Shown here: positions 27,040 through 36,314 of the stretch, piece after piece
Position numbering within the stretch: position 1 is the first letter of the stretch
Layout of the letters: each line of letters starts with the position of its first letter
From: Croceimicrobium sp963977415
Lineage (GTDB): Bacteria; Bacteroidota; Bacteroidia; Flavobacteriales; Schleiferiaceae
Length of the DNA: 64,000 nucleotides
Reading direction: 5' to 3'
Assembly (NCBI GenBank): GCA_963977415.1
Contig: CAXBOS010000004.1
Location: 62,001-126,000, forward strand
Notes under the pieces: generated by a model
Seen by the model: only the letters and a program-made list of their open reading frames with translations
What the model was told of the DNA's origin: nothing
Databases searched by the model: none
Made by a program: the position numbers and the translations under genes

Positions 27040-28037
27040 TGCAATTCGGCAAGGGCCGCTTCAATTAATCCGTCTCGCCCTAAGTTATATTCACTCGTAT
27101 CGAGGTTTAGAGGAATTTCGGGTATTACGCCCATTTCTATGTCTTCTCCTGTGGCTAAAAAAGAGCGGGTGCTGGAGAAACGATAATTCCAACCATTGGG
27201 AAGTTCATAATCCACGGGTAGGCCGCCACCGCCGCCAGTGGTGTCGCCTAGTTGAATAATGTGGGCTTGCGATTTAAGTAAAGCGGCAAAAGTATTAGTA
27301 GCTGAATAGCAACTGCGATTGGTTAGTAAAATGGTATTCTTAGTAAAGTTGGGTCGACTACTGGGTGATAAACTGTACTGCCGACCATTGCCAAAATCTT
27401 GAGGATTAGGACCTATTTTCTCATCGCTTAGCAGCACGATTCCTTCGGTTTTAATAAGCCGTTGAGCCAAGCTAAAGGCATTATTTAAACTACCGCCACC
27501 ATTGTCGCGTACATCTACAATAAGGCCTTTGGCGTTTTTAAAATAATTAAAAATATAGTCAAGCTGCTCGGTAGAAAAATTACTGCTAAAGCTGCCGTAA
27601 TAAAGATAGGCGATGCTATCCTTTAAATAGGTATAGCGGATGCCTCCAGCAATTTTATGGTCGCGACCTAGATAGTTTCTTTCGAGAACTTCCCAGTTGA
27701 AATTTTGAGGTGAGCCTAAATACCATTCCCAGTTTCGAGTAATATTAAAAGGGGCAAACAAGTTAACATGGCCATCGCGTAAAGCGAAAAGTAAACTGTC
27801 CATTGCGCTAAACAATTCCTCGTCGCTACTAGCTGAACTTAAAGGCGCTCGGTAAATGGTACCCAAAGAATCCCAGTTGATATTTTTTTCTTGAAAATAG
27901 GCATAGCGGTCATTAAGTCTTTGCCAAAGTTCGTTGTAGTTTGTTAAGGGATCATTTTTAGGATCATCGCGCATTAGTGTCTTTTCACAAGAACCTAAAA
28001 ATAGAGCTAAAATTAAAATGGAGATAAGCTTCCTCAT
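27036..28037 (-). CDS. S41-family (tail-specific) protease, lipoprotein
   Basis: 333 aa. Lipobox ALFLGSC gives a lipidated Cys17. The N-terminal helical part (DDPLTNYNELWQRLNDRYAYF style, LRDGHVNLF at 87-94) is the S41 interaction region, and the catalytic core shows GLIVDVRDNGGGSLNNA (171-187) and LLTNRSCYSATNTFA (237-251) with Ser245 the likely nucleophile, then GDTTGGGGG. No PDZ domain is evident between, so this is the short S41 form. Function in outer-membrane or periplasmic protein processing is inferred. It overlaps the barrel gene by 4 bases (ATGA), indicating translational coupling in a four-gene unit. Confidence 0.88.
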   Translation of the reverse strand: MRKLISILILALFLGSCEKTLMRDDPKNDPLTNYNELWQRLNDRYAYFQEKNINWDSLGTIYRAPLSSASSDEELFSAMDSLLFALRDGHVNLFAPFNITRNWEWYLGSPQNFNWEVLERNYLGRDHKIAGGIRYTYLKDSIAYLYYGSFSSNFSTEQLDYIFNYFKNAKGLIVDVRDNGGGSLNNAFSLAQRLIKTEGIVLLSDEKIGPNPQDFGNGRQYSLSPSSRPNFTKNTILLTNRSCYSATNTFAALLKSQAHIIQLGDTTGGGGGLPVDYELPNGWNYRFSSTRSFLATGEDIEMGVIPEIPLNLDTSEYNLGRDGLIEAALAELH

Positions 28038-28807
28038 AACTTAAATAGTAGGTGAAACATGAGGTAGTGTTGGGCTTGCGCGAGATAATTAAGCCCATTA
28101 TACTCCGCGTAGTTCCAATTATAAGAGAGGCGAACTTGATTGCCATTTTTTAATGGGTAAACCAAATTATGGCGAAACTCTAAATGCCAAAAATCGCCGA
28201 TAAAACTGTGCTTTTTTAAACCAGCTTCATCATTAAAAAATTGACGGTTATAGCCTGGCATAATCAAGTAGGAGGCGAGGGGAAAGTTAAATTCCGTTTG
28301 CCAAGCAAAGGGCAGTTTAACATTCCAAATTTTTAGCTGAGGCTGATATTGCCAAGATGCACTAAGCCCATAACTAATAAAATTGCTGAAACTTAAAGAA
28401 CTGTTACTGTAAAGATTGTGTTGACGAAAACCGATGAGATTAGCGGAGCAGAGTCCTAAAAATAAAGCTTGCTTTTCACTATTTACCAGACGGTAACGCA
28501 GATTATAATTAATGGAGCCACTAATAGTAGTAGTTTGATTGCTCACATTATTTAGGGCAGCAGGACTTTGCAAGCCAATAGCGATATGGCCATCTAAATT
28601 GTTTTGCCAAGCCCCATGCTGACTGTGCCAGCCAAGCGCCGCCGCACCTGAGTAGCCGCGATATTGCAAGGGAGAAACAAGATCGTCTTTGAAGTTTTCC
28701 ATCTGCCCACCGAGGCCAAAGAGAATATACTCACCCTCGAAAAGACTTTGTGCTTGCAGATGGGCGCAAAAAAAAGCTAGTAGGGCTAAGAGGCTAAGCT
28801 TTTTCAT
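28034..28807 (-). CDS. hypothetical outer-membrane beta-barrel protein
   Basis: 257 aa. A signal peptide (MKKLSLLALLAFFCAHLQAQ) is followed by alternating amphipathic strands rich in Asn, Tyr and Trp (GHIAIGLQ, YGLSASWQYQPQ, VRLSYNWNYAEY) ending LMFHLLFKL, consistent with a small outer-membrane barrel. I do not recognise a family. It overlaps both neighbours by 4 bases, upstream DUF2141 and downstream S41 protease, so it is likely made together with them and may be a partner or target of the protease; that is inference. Confidence 0.7.
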   Translation of the reverse strand: MKKLSLLALLAFFCAHLQAQSLFEGEYILFGLGGQMENFKDDLVSPLQYRGYSGAAALGWHSQHGAWQNNLDGHIAIGLQSPAALNNVSNQTTTISGSINYNLRYRLVNSEKQALFLGLCSANLIGFRQHNLYSNSSLSFSNFISYGLSASWQYQPQLKIWNVKLPFAWQTEFNFPLASYLIMPGYNRQFFNDEAGLKKHSFIGDFWHLEFRHNLVYPLKNGNQVRLSYNWNYAEYNGLNYLAQAQHYLMFHLLFKL

Positions 28808-29220
28808 TCGAGGCGGATGCTTATCTTGTTGGTTTTTGAAAGGTCAACAAGCTGATCTTCCAAGTCGGGTGGGCCAAACATGCCACGCACATTATTGCTG
28901 AAGCCATATTTTTCAGTGGGAATACCGGTGAAGGCTTTATCTATTTTTTTATTATTATTTTCATCGTGGAAGGCGGCAACGGCGTAAGAACCTGGTTTTA
29001 GATTTACCTTAACTTCTAAGGGTGAGGCATCTGCCGCAAGGCTTAAATGCTGGATGATTTCGCCTTCACTGTTTTGGATGCGAATCATAATATTTCCTCT
29101 GCTTGAGCTGGCTCCGCTAAATGTAAGGGTCAAAGCGCTGGTTTGACTTTGGGCCGAGAGAGAGAAGGACAGGAAGAAAAATAGGAGATTGAAAAAGAGG
29201 CTTGTTTTGAGCACAGACAA
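28804..29220 (-). CDS. DUF2141 secreted protein (non-ATG start)
   Basis: 138 aa. The frame has no ATG near its beginning; the signal peptide (LKTSLFFNLLFFFLSFSLSAQ) requires starting at TTG 29220 or GTG 29214, with the next Met only at residue 46. The mature domain shows the DUF2141 pattern: GNIMIRIQNSEGEI, then KPGSYAVAAFHDENNNKKIDKAFTG and GIPTEKYGFSNNVRG. The DENNNKKID loop looks like a metal-binding turn. Family function is unknown; members are periplasmic or surface proteins. Starts 5 bases after the sorting-domain gene and overlaps the barrel gene. Confidence 0.82.
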   Translation of the reverse strand: MSVLKTSLFFNLLFFFLSFSLSAQSQTSALTLTFSGASSSRGNIMIRIQNSEGEIIQHLSLAADASPLEVKVNLKPGSYAVAAFHDENNNKKIDKAFTGIPTEKYGFSNNVRGMFGPPDLEDQLVDLSKTNKISIRLE

Positions 29221-29224
29221 AATT

Positions 29225-29635
29225 TTATCGAATCAAAACTACGCTTCCCTGCTTATTTATTTTTTCGGAACGGGTACTGTTGCTACGGTTGGTGTAGCTG
29301 TATAATTCGGCCGAGATTTTATAGAGGTAGAGACCTTGCTGTAAATAGTTTGAATCGAATTGACCATCCCAGGCTTTGCTAGGGTCTAACTCTTTACTTT
29401 CGTAAACCATTTGTCCCCAGCGATCGAAAATCTGAATTTCGAAATTTAGCACTTCACAGTCCTCGCTAACACTTAAAACGAAACGATCGTTGATATTATC
29501 ACCGTTAGGGGTAAAGGCATTGGGAATGTACAAAGGACAGATACCGGCATTTCTTGCGCTATTAGGCGCTTGAGCTTGGCCTTGAAAAAGGGTAGCAAGC
29601 ATTAGAATGGCGATATAAAGTATTCTGTTCTTCAT
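29225..29635 (-). CDS. secreted mini-protein consisting of a T9SS type B (CHU_C) sorting domain
   Basis: 136 aa. After a signal peptide (to about residue 22) there is almost nothing except a gliding-motility-associated CHU_C domain: YIPNAFTPNGDNINDRF (36-52), IQIFDRWGQMVYES, WDGQFDSNYLQQGLYLYKI, ending in a strand GSVVLIR. In larger proteins this domain directs export by the type IX system. Here it has essentially no passenger, which is unusual; it could be a small surface protein of its own, or an eroded longer gene. First gene of the S41 cassette, with a promoter-like sequence just upstream. Confidence 0.85.
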   Translation of the reverse strand: MKNRILYIAILMLATLFQGQAQAPNSARNAGICPLYIPNAFTPNGDNINDRFVLSVSEDCEVLNFEIQIFDRWGQMVYESKELDPSKAWDGQFDSNYLQQGLYLYKISAELYSYTNRSNSTRSEKINKQGSVVLIR

Positions 29636-29645
29636 GGAATTACTT

Positions 29646-29680
29646 CAAATGTACTTTTTTCTTTTTAATCTCAGATCAAA
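29646..29680 (-). promoter_or_regulatory. promoter of the CHU_C-DUF2141-barrel-S41 cassette
   Basis: Minus strand TTTG (29680-29677), 23 bases, TACATTTG (29653-29646). The ATG is 11 bases after the -7 box, so the leader would be very short. Confidence 0.55.
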
Positions 29681-29727
29681 CTTGAGTGCCTAAAGGTCTA
29701 AAATGTTTTAAAGGAAGCGATTTATGA

Positions 29728-30990
29728 TTAATCGAAATCGAGGGTTAATTTAAAGCGTAAAATTCGACCGTTTCCCGCATCTGCTACATAAACAACCTGG
29801 TTGTTGTAAGCCACCGCCATGGGCTCTTTAAAGTTACTTATTCCGCTGCCTGTGCCACCAAAGCTAGCTTTAATGTAGCGGTCAATTCCAGCGGCGGCCG
29901 GTGGTTTAATTCCTTCAAAACCGGTGAAGGAAAACTGATACAGAGAGTCGGTTTCACTGTCTACCACAAATAAAAATTGGGTTCCATCTCCCGCAAGGGT
30001 GATATCGCTGGGTTGACGAAATTTGAAAGGGGAATTAATAAAACCATCGGCCTGAGAGGTATCGCTTGAGGCTAAAATTCGAGGACGATATTCTGCGCCA
30101 AATTCGCCTTCGAGGAATTCGATGTATTGCACCTTTAGCGCATTATTTTCATCGATAGAAGTGTATAAAAAGTCGCTACTAGCTTGTGCCCCAAATTGTG
30201 GAGGCTGAGTGAGAGAAGTAATGCCAACAGGGAAAGAAAAGAAGTCGTTGAAAAAGCCCGAAGAGGTTTGCACCGAGATGGGGGAAATTAAAACATCTTC
30301 ATTATTGAAGTACAAAACGGCATCATTCGGACCCAGCGGACCAGAGGAAACCTCAGGGCTATTGGGGTCGGGATCGGGGTTGCGAATGTACTGGCGAGTA
30401 ACGTAGTAGCGGTTGTTTTGATCGGGATTAGAATTGCTACCGATCACAGCTATTTTATTAAATTTCACGAAATCCACTGTTCTACGTAAAGGGTTACTTT
30501 GGGTAAAGTAGAAAGGGTGAATAATGCGCTTTACAATGCGAGCATTACTTAAATCGTAGCCACCGGCACCGCCAACCATGCGCAAACGGTAAATGGTAGA
30601 AAAGGTGAGATTGGTATCGCCATTAGCGGAACTATAAAGGGAGTCGTAGGTGCCAACTACTAGTAAATCAAAGCGGCGATCTTGCGCTACTGAACTTGCG
30701 CCGGGTATGAATTTACGTCCTACAATGTTTCCAGCTTCATCCATGGCAATCACTTCTTCGCTACCTTCATCTACCACATACATTAACTGATCAAAGCCAG
30801 TACAAATGTCTACGGGCTTTACAAAATTGTTAAGTATCGGTAAAATGGGAACATAGGCGATATCGCGTATGCTATTGTCGGGTGGTATGTCGATAAATCC
30901 TAAATCGGTTTTATTGCCTAAATAATCTTCGCAGGCGCTGAGGCTAAGAAAGGCAATAAGAATAGCGCTAAGGGGAAGTATATTTTTCAT
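29728..30990 (-). CDS. NHL/beta-propeller-like lipoprotein
   Basis: 420 aa. Lipobox LSLSAC with lipid Cys near residue 20. The body has repeated stretches resembling NHL or SMP-30-type propeller blades: VKPVDICTGFDQLMYVVDEG, QPSDITLAGDGTQFLFVVDS, FKEPMAVAYNNQVVYVADAG followed by NGRILRFKL. Probably a surface-exposed or periplasmic binding lipoprotein. It starts 2 bases from the PorV-like gene's stop and is the last gene of the large minus-strand surface block. No enzyme motif is visible. Confidence 0.7.
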   Translation of the reverse strand: MKNILPLSAILIAFLSLSACEDYLGNKTDLGFIDIPPDNSIRDIAYVPILPILNNFVKPVDICTGFDQLMYVVDEGSEEVIAMDEAGNIVGRKFIPGASSVAQDRRFDLLVVGTYDSLYSSANGDTNLTFSTIYRLRMVGGAGGYDLSNARIVKRIIHPFYFTQSNPLRRTVDFVKFNKIAVIGSNSNPDQNNRYYVTRQYIRNPDPDPNSPEVSSGPLGPNDAVLYFNNEDVLISPISVQTSSGFFNDFFSFPVGITSLTQPPQFGAQASSDFLYTSIDENNALKVQYIEFLEGEFGAEYRPRILASSDTSQADGFINSPFKFRQPSDITLAGDGTQFLFVVDSETDSLYQFSFTGFEGIKPPAAAGIDRYIKASFGGTGSGISNFKEPMAVAYNNQVVYVADAGNGRILRFKLTLDFD

Positions 30991-30991
30991 C

Positions 30992-32005
30992 TTAACGATC
31001 TATGGTATTTAATATTTGTACACGTAAGCCAACGGAGTGTTGCAATCCAATAAAATTGGTAGGGTTGGCAGCATAATCGATATAAAGCGGATGGTTACCT
31101 AAGCGGGTTTTAACTCCGAAGCCAAAAGTGGGATAATCTCGATCGCGTACACTTAAACGGTAACCGCCTCTTATAAAGAGATGATCTAAGTATTTGTACT
31201 CTAAGCCAAAGCTATAGTTTTCGGCATTATCGTTCGGGTGATTAAGTTGTGCGGCGGCTAAAATGCTGTGATTTTTCACTTCCCAAGCTTTAATGCTCAA
31301 TCCTAATTTAAATATGGTTGGAACGGAATTCGACTCAAGGCCGATGCCGGTATTGCGATTGAAGGTAGTAGGAATATCACTATCGCTGCCCAGGGCAGAG
31401 TTTCCGCCAAAATTTTGCACCATAACCGCAAATTTTAAATCGCGAAAATCGGTTTTGTATAAAAATGCGAGATCCACAGTAGCATTGCTGTTGTGAAATC
31501 CTGCCACCCCTTCGTAAATATATTTAACGGTAACTGCGGCGGTAAAGAGGCTGGAAAGCTGGCGTGCATAAGTTGCACCCACCGCAATATTAGAAACGCT
31601 AATTTGGCGGCCAGTACCCATGGGCATGAATTCGGTACGCTCTTCCATTTCGCCACTATTAAGGCTATTGATGCTAAAGCTTAAAACACTGCTTTTATCT
31701 TTTAAAGGGTAGTTGGCACTCAGAAAGGACTGGTTTACTCCGCCGCCTAAAAATAGGTGACTAACACCATAGCTTGTGTTTTCTAAATCAGTTAAAGCCG
31801 CTGGATTGTTAATCACACTGTAGGCATCTCCCGTAAGGGCGATACTGCTGCCACCTAAAGCCGATGAACGTGGACTGAGGTCGTTTTTTAAAAAGCTCAA
31901 GGCAGATAAGCCAGCACGTTCACCCCCGTAATTGGGAAGAACTTGTGCGGTAAGACTAGCTTGCACGATCACGAGAGTACTGATGAGGTAAAGTATTTTT
32001 TTCAT
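30992..32005 (-). CDS. PorV/PorQ-family outer-membrane protein
   Basis: 337 aa. Signal peptide (MKKILYLISTLVIVQASLTAQ), then the characteristic N-terminal element AGLSALSFLKNDLSPRSSALGGSSIALTGDAYSVINNPAAL (read in parts), which is the FadL-like PorV/PorQ signature, and a barrel of alternating strands. PorV shuttles T9SS substrates from the translocon to the attachment complex; PorV-like paralogues may serve particular cargo. Sitting among T9SS-cargo genes supports a dedicated shuttle or anchor role (inference). Only 2 bases from the TonB-receptor gene upstream and 1 base from the lipoprotein gene downstream. Confidence 0.85.
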   Translation of the reverse strand: MKKILYLISTLVIVQASLTAQVLPNYGGERAGLSALSFLKNDLSPRSSALGGSSIALTGDAYSVINNPAALTDLENTSYGVSHLFLGGGVNQSFLSANYPLKDKSSVLSFSINSLNSGEMEERTEFMPMGTGRQISVSNIAVGATYARQLSSLFTAAVTVKYIYEGVAGFHNSNATVDLAFLYKTDFRDLKFAVMVQNFGGNSALGSDSDIPTTFNRNTGIGLESNSVPTIFKLGLSIKAWEVKNHSILAAAQLNHPNDNAENYSFGLEYKYLDHLFIRGGYRLSVRDRDYPTFGFGVKTRLGNHPLYIDYAANPTNFIGLQHSVGLRVQILNTIDR

Positions 32006-32007
32006 CT

Positions 32008-34851
32008 CTAAAAGCGAAATTCTAGTCCGTATAATATTTGACGAGGAGCTAAGTAGCGCGCGTGGTTTCTTGGATCTACCCCAGCTTCTTGGGGTCCATT
32101 GTAACGGGGATCACGCCAGGTTATGGGTACATCATCGCCAAATTCGTAGGCGCGGCCAGTAACGGGGTTTATAATTTGCGAGTTCTTGGCATTGGTCAGG
32201 TTTCTGATTTCCAAACTGATGGAAACCCCTTTTCCGTTTTTAAGACCAAGTGGAATGTTATAACTCAGTTTGAGGTCGAGATTATTCCAAGGAGTAGCTT
32301 TTTCCTGTAAATACTGATCTACAATTTCTTCATAAATCGGCCGTCCTAATTCATTAGTGCTGATTAAGCGCTGCGGCGTATAACGAAAGCCGGAGGTAAA
32401 TTGATAGGATAAGAAGGCACTAAAACCTGTAAAGTCTAGTCCAAAAATAGGGAGGGTAGAATCGGGGGCGAAAATAATACCTAGGTTAATATTCCAAGGA
32501 CGGTCGAAGGCGAGGAACTGCTCACTGGTAAGGCTAACCTGGCCATTCTGCTCAATCTGTAAAGCTGATTCGCGAGCAGAGTTGGATTTACCACGCGCCA
32601 CCTGATAGGCCACATTAGAGAAGGTTGTTAAATAGCGTGCGATACGCATATTAAGGCCAAGTTCTACTCCATAAATATTGGCATAATCCTGATTAATATA
32701 GAAGTTTTTGGTAGTTGGACGTCCGGTTTGATCTGTAACAATTACACGGCGTGATACGATATAGTCGAAACGATTATTATTGAAGGCGGTTACGGTTAAA
32801 CCGATATCGCGGGTAATTTTTGATTTTAAACCAATTTCATAGCTAACATTAACTTCTGGGTCGAGATCCGGATTACCGAGGCTCGATAAGAAGGAGCGAT
32901 CTTGATAGGTGGGGTCTAAACCGGCGTAAACAAAACGTGGATGCGGTAGGCGCATGCTGTGGCCGTAGTTGAAATACAATACATTGTTTTCGGTAACGGG
33001 GAAGCTTACGTTAATTTTAGGGAGTAAGCGCGCTTTCCAGCGGAGACCCAAAATTTCGGTGGTTTTATCTAAATAATCAGCACGAACTTGATCAATAACA
33101 GGTGCAGTAGGATCGGCTACAGCATCGTCGGTAAATTTACCAGGCGCCCAAAAATTCATTCGTAAACCTAAAGTGGCGATAATACCCTTGTAGGAGATGC
33201 GATTTTGAACAAAAATGGCACTTTCAATGGGATTTACTTTCCAAATATCATTACTCGAACCGATGCTTACCGACTGCGTCGTAGTGCTGTCGTTTATGCG
33301 AATGGGAGCACCCACCCAAGGGCGAGTAACATCCACCCATTGATATTCGGTAAAGGTATTTTGTATACCAAAACTTAGCTCATTGCTTTGGTTGGGAATG
33401 TAAGTAGCCTTCGCATTAAAGGTGTATTCTTCGGCATAGTGATCATGCCAAGTGGAGCTGATGCCACCATTATTAACCAAGCCATCTCCTACGGAAACAT
33501 AGTAAATACCGCGAGGGTCGTTCGGGTTGAAAATATCGATAGGATAGGAAACAATGTGATCTTCATCTAAAATTTGATCTACCGTCTCCGTTCTAAAAGG
33601 GCGTCCATTGGCGTCGGCGCGCAGATTGGTAAATAAGCGACCTACCGAGAAATTTAAACCCCAGTTTTTATTAATAAGGTGGTTAAGGTTTAAAGCCGTT
33701 AAATTAGAATGATGCGTATAAGTGGTGGCATTATCTAAATTATTGGAGCGGTTGTATTGGAAACCGGGGGTAAGAATAGCGTCGAATCCCACAATCTGCA
33801 GGGTACGCGTATTCTGGTTAATGTTTAAAGAGTGCTGATTGGTGATAGTTAGCTTAGTACCCGAGGCGAGTTTATAGGCTAACTTAAAAGTATTGGTGTA
33901 CGAATTCGAGAAGCGCGGCGCCCAAAACTCGGGATTGGCACTAAATAAAGAACTGTTTAATTGATTGGCCACCGGCCCAAAGTAACCATCGGAGAAAATG
34001 GCGCTACCACTGGCGAAAAGGGTAAGCTTATTTTTGGTGCCTGGTATAGGCGTGCCAATATTTAATTCTACCCGATCGGTATTAAAACTGGCAGGAATGC
34101 CGCTATTGCCGAGATTATCGCGCTGATAGCTTCCGCTGATTTGGAATTTCTCGCCTCCTTCTCTAATCTTGGTATTTACCACGCCAGAGCTACCCCCACC
34201 AAATTCGGCGCCAACTCCTCCTGTAATTAAATCGATACTGGAAACAGAGGAAGAGCTAACGTCAACACCAAAGCCGGTTCCTGCTAATGGATCCTGAGCA
34301 GAAATTCCGTCTACAATATATTCGGTTTCATAAACACGTGCACCACGGATTTGCAAACCGTCTTGAGTTTTTACTACCCCAGCTTGCATTCCCAAAACTT
34401 CTTGAACATCGCGCACATTCATTTTTGAAATTTCCTCTTGACCAATGCTTACTTCACTGGCGGCGGCTTCGAGGTTTACCTGGCCTTTTTTACCCACAAC
34501 GGTAACTTCATTTAAAGACTGGCTCTGCTCCTTTAGGGTAATGTTTAAGACTTTGGATTCGCCTGCGCTAAAGCTGATGCCCGTATAAATTTTGGTTTCG
34601 TAACCAATAAAACCCACCTTTACACTATAGTCTTTGGCTTTGATACCATTAATTACATAGTTGCCATTATAATCGGCGGCAGATCCTTTATAGGTTCCTA
34701 CCAATACGATGTTAGCTCCTATTAGTGGTTCCCCAGATACGGCATCGGTAATGCTTCCGCTTAATGAAGCTAGTTCTTCATCTTGGCTTAAAGCCGAAAA
34801 GGCCATAAACTGAAAAACCGCAAAAAAGAGGAGTAGTCTATTGAAATTCAT
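32008..34851 (-). CDS. TonB-dependent receptor with carboxypeptidase-regulatory-like domain
   Basis: 947 aa from the ATG at 34851; an upstream GTG would overlap the preceding gene more deeply. Signal peptide to about residue 23 (AFSALSQ), then CarboxypepD_reg-like domain (about 30-115: SGSITDAVSGEPLIGANIVL, GFIGYETK), plug domain (about 125-235: EAAASEVSIGQEEI, VQEVLGMQAGVV, LQIRGARVYETEYIVDGI) and a 22-stranded barrel, ending LYGLEFRF with the C-terminal Phe used by the BAM complex. No TonB box was confidently read. Likely imports a degradation product made by the neighbouring exported proteins; the substrate is unknown. It overlaps the Fn3-like lipoprotein gene by 14 bases. Confidence 0.9.
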   Translation of the reverse strand: MNFNRLLLFFAVFQFMAFSALSQDEELASLSGSITDAVSGEPLIGANIVLVGTYKGSAADYNGNYVINGIKAKDYSVKVGFIGYETKIYTGISFSAGESKVLNITLKEQSQSLNEVTVVGKKGQVNLEAAASEVSIGQEEISKMNVRDVQEVLGMQAGVVKTQDGLQIRGARVYETEYIVDGISAQDPLAGTGFGVDVSSSSVSSIDLITGGVGAEFGGGSSGVVNTKIREGGEKFQISGSYQRDNLGNSGIPASFNTDRVELNIGTPIPGTKNKLTLFASGSAIFSDGYFGPVANQLNSSLFSANPEFWAPRFSNSYTNTFKLAYKLASGTKLTITNQHSLNINQNTRTLQIVGFDAILTPGFQYNRSNNLDNATTYTHHSNLTALNLNHLINKNWGLNFSVGRLFTNLRADANGRPFRTETVDQILDEDHIVSYPIDIFNPNDPRGIYYVSVGDGLVNNGGISSTWHDHYAEEYTFNAKATYIPNQSNELSFGIQNTFTEYQWVDVTRPWVGAPIRINDSTTTQSVSIGSSNDIWKVNPIESAIFVQNRISYKGIIATLGLRMNFWAPGKFTDDAVADPTAPVIDQVRADYLDKTTEILGLRWKARLLPKINVSFPVTENNVLYFNYGHSMRLPHPRFVYAGLDPTYQDRSFLSSLGNPDLDPEVNVSYEIGLKSKITRDIGLTVTAFNNNRFDYIVSRRVIVTDQTGRPTTKNFYINQDYANIYGVELGLNMRIARYLTTFSNVAYQVARGKSNSARESALQIEQNGQVSLTSEQFLAFDRPWNINLGIIFAPDSTLPIFGLDFTGFSAFLSYQFTSGFRYTPQRLISTNELGRPIYEEIVDQYLQEKATPWNNLDLKLSYNIPLGLKNGKGVSISLEIRNLTNAKNSQIINPVTGRAYEFGDDVPITWRDPRYNGPQEAGVDPRNHARYLAPRQILYGLEFRF

Positions 34852-36304
34852 TGTTGAAAATATCACCGATTAATGCTTCTACCTCGCCTGCGTTTTTATC
34901 GAAACGGTGTAGCTCTAAACAAAAGAATACCTGAGAAATTTTGGAGTTGCGACGGCGAACCGCGGCTACCACGTCCGAGCTGCCATTCCATCCGCGAAAG
35001 CGTGTAATTTGCGCGCGATAAAAGTTTTGCGCATCTGCGGAAGCAATCATCGGTACTACACCAAATTCTACACTCGTAGGGTTTAAAGAAGGTAAGCTCG
35101 GGTTTACTAAAGGCACCAAAGCACTATCGCTTACAATTCTAGCCTGACTGCTAGGAATGGTTGAAAGTACGGTGGCGTCGATGGGGTAGACCGAACGAAT
35201 TTCGCTAATATCTTGGGTGGTGGTAAAAAGAGTGGTAAGGAAGTAGTTTCCACCCGCATCCGTAAAGCGCTGGATTACAGGCGCGAGATAATCTATTAAA
35301 GGTTTTTCGTCGCCAGTAACGGTATTGCGGAAATTAGTGGCCGATAGATTTAAAAAGGCATTTTTATACTGCAAGAAAATAAGCTGAACGGTAGGGTCGA
35401 AATATTTAGGCATATTGGCTCCTTGCTGGGCGCCAACATTGAAAAGGTCGTATGAAATAGAATTGGCGTTTAAATAGCCCTTGTATTCGGCGGTGGTGCT
35501 TTCACCATGACCTGAGAACCAAAGGGTTTTTACGCCAGGTGTTTTACCGCGGAAGTAAAAAACTTCGCTGGTATCTACAAGGCTAACGGCATCAGCAATG
35601 TCGATTGAGCGTACGTAAAGTCGGTTGCTATCGTTAACACGCAGGCCATTGAGGTTAATGGGAGCGGCAGCAGTGGATGTTCCGTAATAAATTTGCGACT
35701 GAGCTTCGCCAGTAGTGATGCTTGTATCGGGTAATAAGGTTATTAAATTTTGGTTGCGATCGATACTCTGCCAATCGCCATTATTCACTTTAATCTGCAC
35801 GTCTTTTAAACTTTCATTACCATCGGGGTCGGTGGCATTCCAGAAAAAAGTAGCGGCTATAAAAGCGGTGTCTCCTGGTCCACGGTCATCTAAAAAGGCC
35901 GCAGAGGGTGGAGTGTTTATAAGGGGCACGCGCAAATAGGCGGGCGTTTGATCGGTTAATCCATCGTTATCGATGGCCCGAACATAAAAGTTTATGTCTA
36001 CCGAATCTTGTCCGGCGGGAATATCAAAAACAAAGGTGGAATCTTGTTGGGTGGTATAAACCCAATTCACTTCATCGAGTGAAAACTCATAAGCTTCTAC
36101 GTAGCCGTCGAGGTCGGTGCCAAACCAGCTAAGCTTTACCGAAGAGTTTAAGCGATTGGGACCGCTGAGGTTTATGGCTTCAAAACTAAGCTGGGTTTCA
36201 GGCGCACTTTGCCCGGTGATCTCCCCTTTACGACAGGCGCTAAATAGCATGATACTAAGAAGAGCGACGCTTAGAATAGTAAAAATGTGGCGCATAAACT
36301 TCAT
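34838..36304 (-). CDS. Fn3-like surface lipoprotein, unknown function
   Basis: 488 aa. Lipobox IMLFSAC with lipidated Cys near residue 24. Residues 40-130 and 130-240 look like two fibronectin-III/Ig-like domains (SVKLSWFGTDLDGYVEAYEFS, FYVRAIDNDGLTD and AATFFWNATDPDGNESLKDVQ). The rest is a globular domain with KTLWFSGHGESTTAEYKGY that I cannot place. The DxDGxxxxYEFSLD pattern is common in secreted Bacteroidota proteins. It is the first gene after the strong terminator and so may head the transcript with the TonB receptor, PorV-like protein and NHL-like lipoprotein. Confidence 0.7.
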   Translation of the reverse strand: MKFMRHIFTILSVALLSIMLFSACRKGEITGQSAPETQLSFEAINLSGPNRLNSSVKLSWFGTDLDGYVEAYEFSLDEVNWVYTTQQDSTFVFDIPAGQDSVDINFYVRAIDNDGLTDQTPAYLRVPLINTPPSAAFLDDRGPGDTAFIAATFFWNATDPDGNESLKDVQIKVNNGDWQSIDRNQNLITLLPDTSITTGEAQSQIYYGTSTAAAPINLNGLRVNDSNRLYVRSIDIADAVSLVDTSEVFYFRGKTPGVKTLWFSGHGESTTAEYKGYLNANSISYDLFNVGAQQGANMPKYFDPTVQLIFLQYKNAFLNLSATNFRNTVTGDEKPLIDYLAPVIQRFTDAGGNYFLTTLFTTTQDISEIRSVYPIDATVLSTIPSSQARIVSDSALVPLVNPSLPSLNPTSVEFGVVPMIASADAQNFYRAQITRFRGWNGSSDVVAAVRRRNSKISQVFFCLELHRFDKNAGEVEALIGDIFNNEFQ

Positions 36305-36314
36305 CTATAAAAAT

